In this document: piece by piece, positions 44,319 through 50,253 of the stretch
Position numbering within the stretch: position 1 is the stretch's first letter
How the letters are laid out: each line of letters opens with the position of its first letter
From: a virus
IMG/VR virus record: IMGVR_UViG_3300025000_000149
Location: 1 to 50,253 of that record
Direction: 5' to 3' (one strand)
Length of the DNA stretch: 50,253 nucleotides
The notes under the pieces: generated by a model
Database searches by the model: none
What the model was told of the DNA's origin: nothing
Seen by the model: the letters and a program-made list of their open reading frames with translations, nothing else
Translations under genes and position numbers: made by a program

Positions 44319-44909
44319 TTATTTAACCTCCGATTTACGTGATTCATCTCGTTCACACGTTACTTTAAACGCCCTATTAAGGGCCGTATGCCAAATAACT
44401 ACACCCTCTGGTTTCATATATCCAGGTACTACTATACTACCCTCTTGATTTAATGCATCTATAATATCATTTATGGTTTCAGTTTTAAATATACCTTTAT
44501 ATAGAGTAGGTACTACATCACAACAAGCGGGACGCACAGACGCGTCCGACCAACGCTCTGCATTAAATAAACTAAACCGCCGTTCTTCAAGACCATAGCC
44601 TCTTTGGATACCTTTACCCCACCACTCTCCAAAATGTTGTCCCGCACCAAGCCTAAAGAGTTCAGCAGCATTTAATTTTACCCAACTAGCAAAGCCAGCA
44701 TTATCATTCTTACCGGGAGTAATCCATCTAGTGCGACTACCTGCAAACATTGAGAAACCGTCTTGTCTTGCCAGTTCATAAACTAATGTATCTACACAAT
44801 TATCATTTGTTTCAGTTATATATACTTGGGCATTTGTACCGTCTATTTTCTCTGTTACAATCATTTCACGATTAAGTCTTGTTAGTTTAGGAAATCCAAT
44901 AAATTCCAT
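44319..44909 (-). CDS. RNA ligase (Rnl2-like)
   Basis: This 196-residue enzyme seals RNA ends through a covalent nucleotidyl-lysine. Motif I is EKIDGTNAQV with K21 as the nucleophile; LFNAERW, EGVVIW and AFKVT correspond to motifs III, IV and V. It is short, without an added C-terminal domain, like other compact phage RNA ligases. In context it may repair cleaved tRNAs. GAGG precedes the ATG. Confidence 0.82.
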   Translation of the reverse strand: MEFIGFPKLTRLNREMIVTEKIDGTNAQVYITETNDNCVDTLVYELARQDGFSMFAGSRTRWITPGKNDNAGFASWVKLNAAELFRLGAGQHFGEWWGKGIQRGYGLEERRFSLFNAERWSDASVRPACCDVVPTLYKGIFKTETINDIIDALNQEGSIVVPGYMKPEGVVIWHTALNRAFKVTCERDESRKSEVK

Positions 44910-44959
44910 TTATTCTACCTCACTTATTGTTCGTTGAATTTAGGTAAATAAAACTTATA

Positions 44960-45670
44960 TTATATAAGCTCCTTTGTATATGCTAACCTACCCTCCTTAC
45001 CAAACATTTTCTTCAAATCTTTATAATTATAACCAACCTCTACCTCACCTGTCATTTTAACAAACCAGTTATAATCCCAATACTTACTTATATAATCAGG
45101 TAATTTATTAAAGGTAGTCCATATTATCTCAGCAACTCTATCAGTATCTTTTGTACAAGAATCAACTACTAACGAATCATGTACTTGACATATAATCTTT
45201 GCATCTAAACCCTCATCTATAATCTGTTTACGTATTATCATAATAGCAAAGGGAACTATATCTCCTGTAGCAGTTCCTTGGACGATATAATTACATACCG
45301 CAGGACGACTATACTTTAATACTCCATGAAAATCAGGCTCTTTATGAAAGACCCACCATCGACCTGTAAAGGAACTATAATTGCCTTTAGTACAAACTTC
45401 TGTGTAGAGTTTATTTTGCCACGCTTCTAATCCTTTATATTTTGTATAAAATTTTTCCCTAATACTTTCCCACTCTCTCAAAGGTTTAGAAGGCATATTA
45501 GAATCCATAAAGAAGGCATAAGCAGACCCCCCATAAATCATTCTAAATGAAAAAACTTTTGCTAATTGCCTAGTTGCAGCATCTCCATTACCAAATATAT
45601 ATTCTGCATTAAATTGATGGGCATCTATACCATTTGCTATTTCTTCTATCATTACCTTATCATTAGACAA
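44960..45670 (-). CDS. DNA polymerase A, C-terminal part (split gene)
   Basis: The open frame from TTG 45670 covers 236 residues of the polymerase domain. Motif B is RQLAKVFSFRMIYGG (R34, K38, Y46, G47) and motif C is QVHDSLVVD (H164, D165), with VVGT-type elements YIVQGTATGD. Motif A with the first catalytic Asp is not inside this frame: the codons for LSALEWCC lie just upstream, after an in-frame TGA. Alone it would lack one of two metal-binding Asp residues. See the segment 45671-45727 and the HNH gene. Confidence 0.8.
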   Translation of the reverse strand: MSNDKVMIEEIANGIDAHQFNAEYIFGNGDAATRQLAKVFSFRMIYGGSAYAFFMDSNMPSKPLREWESIREKFYTKYKGLEAWQNKLYTEVCTKGNYSSFTGRWWVFHKEPDFHGVLKYSRPAVCNYIVQGTATGDIVPFAIMIIRKQIIDEGLDAKIICQVHDSLVVDSCTKDTDRVAEIIWTTFNKLPDYISKYWDYNWFVKMTGEVEVGYNYKDLKKMFGKEGRLAYTKELI

Positions 45671-45727
45671 TTGTGCGGCACAGCACCACTCAAGAGCACT
45701 AAGTCAAAGGTCTCCATTAATTAACAT
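45671..45727 (-). pseudogene. 5' end of the polymerase C-terminal part, interrupted by TGA
   Basis: AAAGGAGG lies 9 bases before ATG 45727, an ideal start. The frame reads MLINGDL, then TGA (45706-45704), then LSALEWCCAAQ and continues into the frame at 45670. GDLSALEW would be a perfect polymerase motif A if TGACTT (45706-45701) were absent. The sequence GACCTTTGACTT looks like an imperfect duplication of GACCTT. So either this copy is inactivated, or the stop is bypassed, or the sequence has an error here. Confidence 0.6.
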
Positions 45728-46346
45728 GGAGACCAACCTCCTTTCTGAATATCTTATTTCGATACTCAGTTGAACAGGAATGACTACAGAATTTTTGTTC
45801 TTGTTTAATATAAGACTCAAATTTAATAATACAATTTAAGCAATTCTTAATTATTTTATATACTTTATCTTTTCTTATACGTTTACTATTTTCTGATTTA
45901 GTAATCCATCTGCAATTTTTAGGAGTATAATCTTTATTTGAATCAATTCTATCTAAAGAGAAGTCTAAAGATGGTCTACAAGACATATCTAATAGAAATT
46001 GTTCAAATGTACCCCACTCCTTGCAAACTTTAATACCTCTACCACCATAATGTTTATAATCCTTATTTTTAGGACATTCACATCTTTGATGCATTGCTCT
46101 CCAAGACTGGTATGTTGGTGTTGTTGTGCCTCCCCTTGCGTGACCATGTGTTTTTATTTTTCTTGCTTTGAGACGCTCTCTGTTTAAGCATCCACAGGAT
46201 TGTGTTTGTCCATTACGTAGAGCACTTGTTGTTGGTGTTACAATAAAATTACCACAAATACATTTACATACCCATTGTTGTTTTCTATTTTTATTAACAA
46301 GATGTTTGCGTATAACTAAAAGTTTACCAAAAGTTTTACCTATCAC
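45717..46346 (-). CDS. HNH homing endonuclease splitting the polymerase
   Basis: This 209-residue protein starts with GTG behind AAGGAG. It has two zinc-like clusters at the N-terminus (CKCICGN, SCGCLN), then TYQSWRAMHQRC, YGGRGIKVCKEW, SLDRIDSNKDY and NCRW, the core of a widespread phage HNH family, and a C-terminal cluster with FCSHSC. It lies exactly between the two halves of the polymerase gene. The gaps on either side (9 and about 25 bases) are too small for a group I intron core, so it seems a free-standing insertion. Confidence 0.85.
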   Translation of the reverse strand: MIGKTFGKLLVIRKHLVNKNRKQQWVCKCICGNFIVTPTTSALRNGQTQSCGCLNRERLKARKIKTHGHARGGTTTPTYQSWRAMHQRCECPKNKDYKHYGGRGIKVCKEWGTFEQFLLDMSCRPSLDFSLDRIDSNKDYTPKNCRWITKSENSKRIRKDKVYKIIKNCLNCIIKFESYIKQEQKFCSHSCSTEYRNKIFRKEVGLHVN

Positions 46347-46355
46347 TAATTCTCC

Positions 46356-47384
46356 TTATACATATCTAGTAATAAAAGATCGTTTTACTACTACCGTCTC
46401 AGGGGTAGAGCCTCGTGGTAAGGTTTGAAAGAAACTACTTAACCTCCCCGTTACTGTAAGAGCTTGGTTAAATGGGGGATGTACTACATTAGACCCTTTA
46501 GGAATAAGCTTCTTCATACCTGTTAGGTAAGTACTTAATACCTTAGATACATCAGCCTGCTCTCGTACAATAGCGAGAAACTCTTTTGTGGTTTTAGACC
46601 CCCCTTTTAATTGGGCCATTACTTCTTTATTAGTCTTATAATAACCTTCCTTCTTAGTCTTATCAGACTCCTTGGGTTTAAAACCTAACCCCTGTACTAC
46701 ACACTCTTTTACACAAGCACGTTCGTAAGTACGCGGGGGTTTAGTTTTATATTCTCTTGTAACCCATTCGGTAGAATCGTACTTTACTATGCCGCCGTAA
46801 AGGATTGCCGACAGGTGATCATTTGAAGTGAGACTATAAGGTATGTCGCGTAGTTCTGGAACGTGGTCAGTGATGTAATAAGAAAGTTTTTCATTTATTC
46901 CCTCCAAGCGTTTAGTAAATAATTCTTGTTGTTTATCAAGATGAGGTATATCTACAACCATTCCATTTGACTCAATCTCCATAAGGCACTCTACAAAACT
47001 ATTCTGTAGGTGCATAAGCTTCTTTAGAGACGGTATGATGGATTCTTTTTGTTGCTCCTTATACAGGTCTAGGGTAATCTCTACGTCCATGTAGCAGTAC
47101 TCTAAGAGCGTCTCAAGGGGTATATCACAAGTATCTACTCCCTTGTCCCAATACTCCGTCTTAACTACATCTAGTTTAGGCTTAAGCCCTCGTCTAATAC
47201 AAGAGTCTTCTAGGGAATAACCTAGACGATTATTCTGTCCATTGATAAGATATTCCATTACAAAGGTACAGTAGGGATTATTAATCTTAATACCAAGATA
47301 TTGTAACCACAACATTTCAAACTTCATATTATGAGCAATTACCTTATCTGCCCTACTAAGAATATCTCTAATCTCTTGAACCAT
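46356..47384 (-). CDS. DNA polymerase A, N-terminal part (split gene)
   Basis: From ATG 47384 this frame has 342 residues: the 3'-5' exonuclease motifs II (VIAHNMKFE) and III (EYCYMDVEITLD) and the start of the polymerase domain (PPFNQALTVTGRLSS, the TGRLSS motif) up to KRSFITRYV, where it stops. The next residues of a normal enzyme would lead straight to motif A, which is found beyond the HNH gene. Exonuclease motif I lies upstream of this ATG (see 47385-47557), so the true start is earlier. Confidence 0.82.
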   Translation of the reverse strand: MVQEIRDILSRADKVIAHNMKFEMLWLQYLGIKINNPYCTFVMEYLINGQNNRLGYSLEDSCIRRGLKPKLDVVKTEYWDKGVDTCDIPLETLLEYCYMDVEITLDLYKEQQKESIIPSLKKLMHLQNSFVECLMEIESNGMVVDIPHLDKQQELFTKRLEGINEKLSYYITDHVPELRDIPYSLTSNDHLSAILYGGIVKYDSTEWVTREYKTKPPRTYERACVKECVVQGLGFKPKESDKTKKEGYYKTNKEVMAQLKGGSKTTKEFLAIVREQADVSKVLSTYLTGMKKLIPKGSNVVHPPFNQALTVTGRLSSFFQTLPRGSTPETVVVKRSFITRYV

Positions 47385-47557
47385 TCTACCTTGTGGTTTA
47401 ATTCCTCCACTAGAATGATTGAAAACCCAATGGTAACGATCACCATCACTAGTGATAATACATACACAACTAAGATAAGAATCCTTTACCCAAGGAAAGT
47501 GACGAGGGCTACAACTTGTTTCAACATCAATAGCTAAATAAATATAAGCACCCCCAT
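47385..47557 (-). pseudogene. Exonuclease motif I segment of the polymerase, out of frame with its ATG
   Basis: In frame with the N-terminal part, this stretch encodes YIYLAIDVETS with the Asp and Glu of exonuclease motif I, but has no ATG, GTG or TTG. An ATG at 47557, one base after the stop of the preceding gene, is in another frame. It is followed by five G residues (47555-47551 on the minus strand). Six G residues would give MGGAYIYLAIDVET. So one base is missing or a frameshift occurs. Confidence 0.6.
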
Positions 47558-47558
47558 A

Positions 47559-47717
47559 TTAACAAGATAAATCGCAAGGTCTATAACCACATGTCACACA
47601 TTCAAGAGGTGAATAGCTACAATAATAATAAGCATAACCATCTACTGTAGGCTCACTACAATCTTCACAAGTACCATTAATTTCATCTTCATTATAACCT
47701 GATGGTTCACAACACAT
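47559..47717 (-). CDS. 52-residue cysteine-rich microprotein
   Basis: AAAGGAGG precedes the ATG at an ideal distance. The protein MCCEPSGYNEDEINGTCEDC... has nine cysteines, with CEDC, ECVTC and a terminal PCDLSC, so it probably binds metal. It ends one base before the presumed polymerase start. Its 5' end adjoins the end of the cassette array. Confidence 0.6.
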   Translation of the reverse strand: MCCEPSGYNEDEINGTCEDCSEPTVDGYAYYYCSYSPLECVTCGYRPCDLSC

Positions 47718-47732
47718 AATTACCTCCTTTAA

Positions 47733-47782
47733 TTATAACTTACGCTACAACGGACAAGCCGTTGAGCTTGTCATTATATTTC
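47733..47782 (-). other. attC-like site A (end of cassette array)
   Basis: On the minus strand it starts with GAAATATAAT (47782-47773), holds the hairpin GACAAGC/GCTTGTC (47772-47753), and ends with GTTGTAG (47751-47745) or GTTATAA (47739-47733) as possible core sites. Its first ten bases are 9/10 complementary to the start of its own cassette (GTTATATTTC at 48056-48047), the hallmark of integron cassettes. It is short (38-50 bp) and the most degenerate of the three sites. Confidence 0.5.
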
Positions 47783-48034
47783 TAACCCGAATTTTTCCCT
47801 GATTGTCTTTGCAGCATCAGGCCCGAACTCATGTGACGATGCAATTTGATAGCATTCTCTGATTGCCTTTGCTGCCCCAGTTGTCTGTGTGCAATCCAAC
47901 AAAAAATCAATCAATTCACCGAATGATGTAGTATCCATTGCAGTGCTTCCACATTTTATACTGAAAAACGGTTGTTCTAACATTTCGCACTGTCGCCAAT
48001 GTCGGATTGCTGCTATTCGTTCTGATCTAGTCAT
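47774..48034 (-). CDS. Cassette ORF 2, 86 residues, unknown
   Basis: Strong GGAGGG ribosome site before ATG. The protein MTRSERIAAIRHWRQC... is helical with a C-terminal DAAKTIREKFGLEI. Its stop lies inside the inverse core of attC-like site A, as is usual for cassette genes. Codon use is visibly richer in G and C than the flanking phage genes. No function recognised. Confidence 0.65.
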   Translation of the reverse strand: MTRSERIAAIRHWRQCEMLEQPFFSIKCGSTAMDTTSFGELIDFLLDCTQTTGAAKAIRECYQIASSHEFGPDAAKTIREKFGLEI

Positions 48035-48046
48035 AAACCCTCCTGC

Positions 48047-48114
48047 GAAATATAACCACGGAATCCAGCCGATTCCGCTTCGTTACACGGCTAATTCCTT
48101 AGCCGTTATTTTGC
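48047..48114 (-). other. attC-like site B between cassettes
   Basis: On the minus strand the site runs from GCAAAATAAC (48114-48105) to GTTATATTTC (48056-48047). Inside, GGAAT-AGCCG (48098-48088) pairs with CGGCT-ATTCC (48071-48060), with T facing two extra G bases. This is the attC plan: paired outer boxes, unpaired spacer, paired inner boxes with extrahelical bases, and a terminal loop. R' is GTTATAT, close to GTTRRRY. Confidence 0.7.
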
Positions 48115-48327
48115 TTTCAACAGTTTCGAGAAAAACTTTTGTCGGCTCTGATGATGCTTACGTTCCACGGAAAACGCCTGCGCTCGCTCCATCCATTCAG
48201 TAGGGGTAAATGATGTTGCCTCCGGATCACGGGACAGCCCCACATTTGTCTGCTCGCAATCGCGATAGTGTTTCGCCCACCATTTATGATGATCCCGCAA
48301 AATTGCCATTTCTTTCTGAGTCAACAT
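48106..48327 (-). CDS. Cassette ORF 1, 73 residues, unknown
   Basis: GGAGGG precedes the ATG. The protein MLTQKEMAILRDHHKWW... is basic and aromatic, with a C-terminal Lys-rich end (KFFSKLLKAK). Its TAA stop falls in the inverse core of site B (AAATAAC). The G+C-richer codon use sets it apart from neighbours. Not recognised; a DNA- or RNA-binding role is only a guess. Confidence 0.65.
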   Translation of the reverse strand: MLTQKEMAILRDHHKWWAKHYRDCEQTNVGLSRDPEATSFTPTEWMERAQAFSVERKHHQSRQKFFSKLLKAK

Positions 48328-48346
48328 TGATCCCTCCGATCACCGC

Positions 48347-48408
48347 GCAAAATAACAAAACGTTGGACGGGGACGAACCCCGCCCGTCAACTCAAGCCGT
48401 TATATTTC
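48347..48408 (-). other. attC-like site C at the upstream edge of the array
   Basis: On the minus strand it runs from GAAATATAAC (48408-48399) to GTTATTTTGC (48356-48347). The inner stem, read on the plus strand, is GTTG-ACGGG paired with CCCGT-CAAC, with one extrahelical G on one arm. The 3' core GTTATTTTGC is a perfect complement of the inverse core of the next cassette (GCAAAATAAC at site B). Length 56-62 bp fits short attC sites. Confidence 0.7.
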
Positions 48409-48438
48409 TACTGCGACATTATTCCCATAAAACCTCCT

Positions 48439-48711
48439 TTAGAGACAACCACCGCAACATCCCTCAGAAACTTGTATATTTATAGCTTCTTCAACTGCCA
48501 TTTGTAAATTATCAGGGAAACCATCAGGCCAATCAGAAATTGACCACTCCCCGCTAGTAACATCTTCATTCCAATCTTCATCAAAACTTACTGAGCCACC
48601 TGATGACATACAGTAATCAGGGAATACCCACCGTGTACCATCAATAATTACTATCAATGAACCAGAACAAAGGTTTGGGTATTTACCATCATATTCTATT
48701 TTAATATTCAT
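48439..48711 (-). CDS. 90-residue protein ending CCGGC, conserved phage type
   Basis: GAGAGGG precedes the ATG. The protein begins MNIKIEYDGKYPNLCSGSLIV and contains WVFPDYCMSSGGSVSFDEDWNEDV, ending GCCGGCL. I recall this pattern in small phage proteins with no function. It forms the upstream edge of the cassette array. AAAGGAGG and ATG follow its stop, but that downstream frame ends after six codons at site C. Confidence 0.7.
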   Translation of the reverse strand: MNIKIEYDGKYPNLCSGSLIVIIDGTRWVFPDYCMSSGGSVSFDEDWNEDVTSGEWSISDWPDGFPDNLQMAVEEAINIQVSEGCCGGCL

Positions 48712-48713
48712 AA

Positions 48714-49397
48714 TTAATCCCTCTCAATTTGATCAATATTTATTTGATGAAATATCTCCATATCCTCTAAGCGTAAGGCTAACAATCGTCCTATTTCATA
48801 AGAATAAGGTTTATAAAAGACACAACCGTTATCTATACCTATTTTATAATTAGATCGGCTACCCTCTATTTCAGTAAAATCACGTACTGTATGTCCACAT
48901 ATAAGAACCTTTCGATTTATCGTTTCTTTATTAACCTTACAAGACCTATCCCAAAGAAGATCATCATCTGTTGATTGTAAGTAATCAAGAGAATTAATAC
49001 CTGCATGCACGAGGAAATAATCCTCTAATTCAATACTAAGAGGTAGTGTATCTATCCAATCTAACCATCCCTCTGCTTCCTTAGTAGAGCTAAAGCTTGC
49101 AAGGGTTTGACGACCCCCGTTATCCAGCCAATTCTCCCAAAGACCATAACCCCTACCATACATACTAACACCACCAGACCTAAGAGCATCTTGCATCATC
49201 TGTTCATGATTACCCTTAAGACATATAGCTTGAGGAAGTTTAGAGACTAGCTCTAAAACCCCCTTAGAATCAAGCCCACGATCAACATAATCTCCGAGGA
49301 AGTATACTACATCATCCTCTTGAAGGTTAAGTTGCTTTAGTAATGCTTGTAGGGTGCGTAAGCACCCGTGTACGTCACTTATGCAGTACCGATACAA
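48714..49397 (-). CDS. Ser/Thr phosphatase-like metallophosphoesterase 3 (lambda PP type)
   Basis: This 227-residue enzyme has SDVHG, GDYVDRG, LKGNHE, HAG and CGHT, the full motif set of lambda-type PPP phosphatases. It removes phosphate from proteins or nucleotides. It starts with TTG behind GGGGGAG and overlaps the preceding gene by 19 bases. It is the third phosphoesterase in 15 kb. Confidence 0.88.
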   Translation of the reverse strand: MYRYCISDVHGCLRTLQALLKQLNLQEDDVVYFLGDYVDRGLDSKGVLELVSKLPQAICLKGNHEQMMQDALRSGGVSMYGRGYGLWENWLDNGGRQTLASFSSTKEAEGWLDWIDTLPLSIELEDYFLVHAGINSLDYLQSTDDDLLWDRSCKVNKETINRKVLICGHTVRDFTEIEGSRSNYKIGIDNGCVFYKPYSYEIGRLLALRLEDMEIFHQINIDQIERD

Positions 49398-50253
49398 AGT
49401 CTCCCCCTTACTTCATCTAAAGTAGTTTCATTACAGAGTTTACCATTATCAAGGATAGTTTGTAATTTATCTTCTAAGTGCCAAGCAGCCTCTCTATAAG
49501 TAAAACCATCCTCAAAATATAATTCACCATCTTTATCCTCAAGAACAACTACACGACCAGTTTGTGATTTCTTTGTACCATCATCAGTGATGGGGTCTTT
49601 AAAGATGTTGTATTCTTTACCATTAATTGTTACGTGGGTAGATTTAAGAGCAAAACCAAAAGTATCCCGAGTATTATACTGATAAGTAAAGCTACCAATA
49701 CCAAATACAATATTAGTAGATGCAAAGCCTTTTGCTGCAAGTCTTGAACATATTTGTTCACAGCGGTCAAGTGTAATAGCATCTCCATAAATAGCTCCTA
49801 TGTGGGGGTCGAGTACCTTATAACCTTTGTCATTGATTGTACCTCCGAAGGTATCCCACAAGAGTTCAATAACGCCTTTAAAAGCAGGTTCAGATACTTC
49901 ATGATCAAAATCTTTTATATAATTAGAATAAGAAAGATTAACACCCTCACTTTTAAAAAAACCATCAAGACCACATATAATATCTACGGGATCACCCGAG
50001 TCAGGGCGGATAACAACTTTACCCTCACGCAGTATAATGGATTCTTTTAGTCTTGGGATAATATCAGTAAGAGTATTCCACAAGTCCCAAGTATCTGAAA
50101 CAATAGAAACAATACCTGTGGGATATACATCTTCGATAAGTCTACGATATGTTTCAAACTCATCATTCTTACCTCCCGCACACATAACACTATGCTCCGT
50201 TGCATTTACACTACAACCAACTAATCCTTTGGATATATCTGCTCCGTAATTGT
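49379..50253 (-). CDS. nadV: Nicotinamide phosphoribosyltransferase, 5'-truncated by window edge
   Basis: The frame is open from the right edge. Visible parts are SVNATEHSVM, then IVSIVSDTWDLW, KVVIRPDSGDP, ...LLWDTFGGTINDKGYKVLDPHIGAIYGDAI, and NIVFGIGSFTYQYNTRD. These match the NAMPT/NadV family, which makes NMN from nicotinamide and PRPP for NAD salvage. The N-terminal third lies outside the window. Phage copies can restore NAD during infection, including after NAD-depleting defence; a partner NMN adenylyltransferase is not seen here. Confidence 0.9.
   Translation of the reverse strand, partial: NYGADISKGLVGCSVNATEHSVMCAGGKNDEFETYRRLIEDVYPTGIVSIVSDTWDLWNTLTDIIPRLKESIILREGKVVIRPDSGDPVDIICGLDGFFKSEGVNLSYSNYIKDFDHEVSEPAFKGVIELLWDTFGGTINDKGYKVLDPHIGAIYGDAITLDRCEQICSRLAAKGFASTNIVFGIGSFTYQYNTRDTFGFALKSTHVTINGKEYNIFKDPITDDGTKKSQTGRVVVLEDKDGELYFEDGFTYREAAWHLEDKLQTILDNGKLCNETTLDEVRGRLCIGTA

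Larger units (their letters stand above)
47739..48355 (-). mobile_element. Putative two-cassette integron-like array
   Basis: Reading the minus strand, cassette 1 runs from 48355 to 48056 (300 bp: ORF 73 residues plus site B) and cassette 2 from 48055 to about 47751 or 47739 (about 305-317 bp: ORF 86 residues plus site A). Each has one ORF followed by one attC-like site. No integrase, attI or cassette promoter is seen; transcription would come from the phage operon. Site C appears to be the leftover of a third cassette. Confidence 0.6.

Noticed and set aside
45704-45706. TGA reassigned to an amino acid
   Set aside because: Many genes here end in TGA at tight ATGA or TTGA overlaps, and long ORFs lack internal TGA, so TGA acts as stop.
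45690-46365. Group I intron in the polymerase gene
   Set aside because: The HNH gene fills almost the whole insertion, leaving about 9 bases on one side and 25 on the other, with no room for the intron core. The C-terminal ORF also has its own ribosome site.
1-50253. CRISPR array
   Set aside because: No regularly spaced direct repeats of 20-40 bases were seen.

Overview
The window is most of the genome of a tailed phage (Caudoviricetes) with a podovirus-type gene set. It is AT-rich and tightly packed, with many 1-8 base overlaps (ATGA, TAATG, TTGA) and strong AGGAGG-type ribosome sites. No tail-sheath, tape-measure or baseplate genes are seen. The order terminase, portal, scaffold, coat, adaptor, nozzle, internal proteins, giant ejection-type protein, fibre fits a short-tailed virus. 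The endolysin resembles T7 lysozyme, which suggests a Gram-negative-type host, but the host cannot be named from sequence.

Plus strand, 1-30.3 kb, is the late half: small and large terminase, portal, scaffold, major capsid, decoration-type protein, adaptor, nozzle-type protein, an Ig/MBG-repeat protein, two probable internal proteins, a 3310-residue giant protein with a zinc-peptidase motif, a tail fibre, then lysis and membrane genes. One minus-strand gene with its own terminator sits between terminase and portal. The late half ends at strong hairpins facing the minus-strand genes, and a promoter-terminator pair there looks like a small RNA gene.

Minus strand, 30.4-50.25 kb, is the early half. 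It holds nucleotide metabolism (class II ribonucleotide reductase, dUTPase), recombination and repair (T7-type endonuclease I, PD-(D/E)XK exonuclease), a DnaB/gp4-type helicase with two inteins, a probable SSB with a near-perfect sigma70 promoter, an RNA ligase, a split family A DNA polymerase, a NAMPT-type enzyme cut by the window edge, three metallophosphoesterases, a SLOG-family protein, a tRNA-like gene and many cysteine-rich microproteins.

The most unusual part is 47.73-48.41 kb. Two small unknown ORFs are each followed by an attC-like imperfect palindrome, and the first bases of each putative cassette are complementary to the inverse core of its own site, as in integron gene cassettes. 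No integrase is visible. The replication genes nearby are also loaded with mobile elements: two inteins, two HNH endonucleases, and a DNA polymerase interrupted by one of them, with an in-frame stop at motif A and an apparent one-base frameshift in a G tract at its 5' end.
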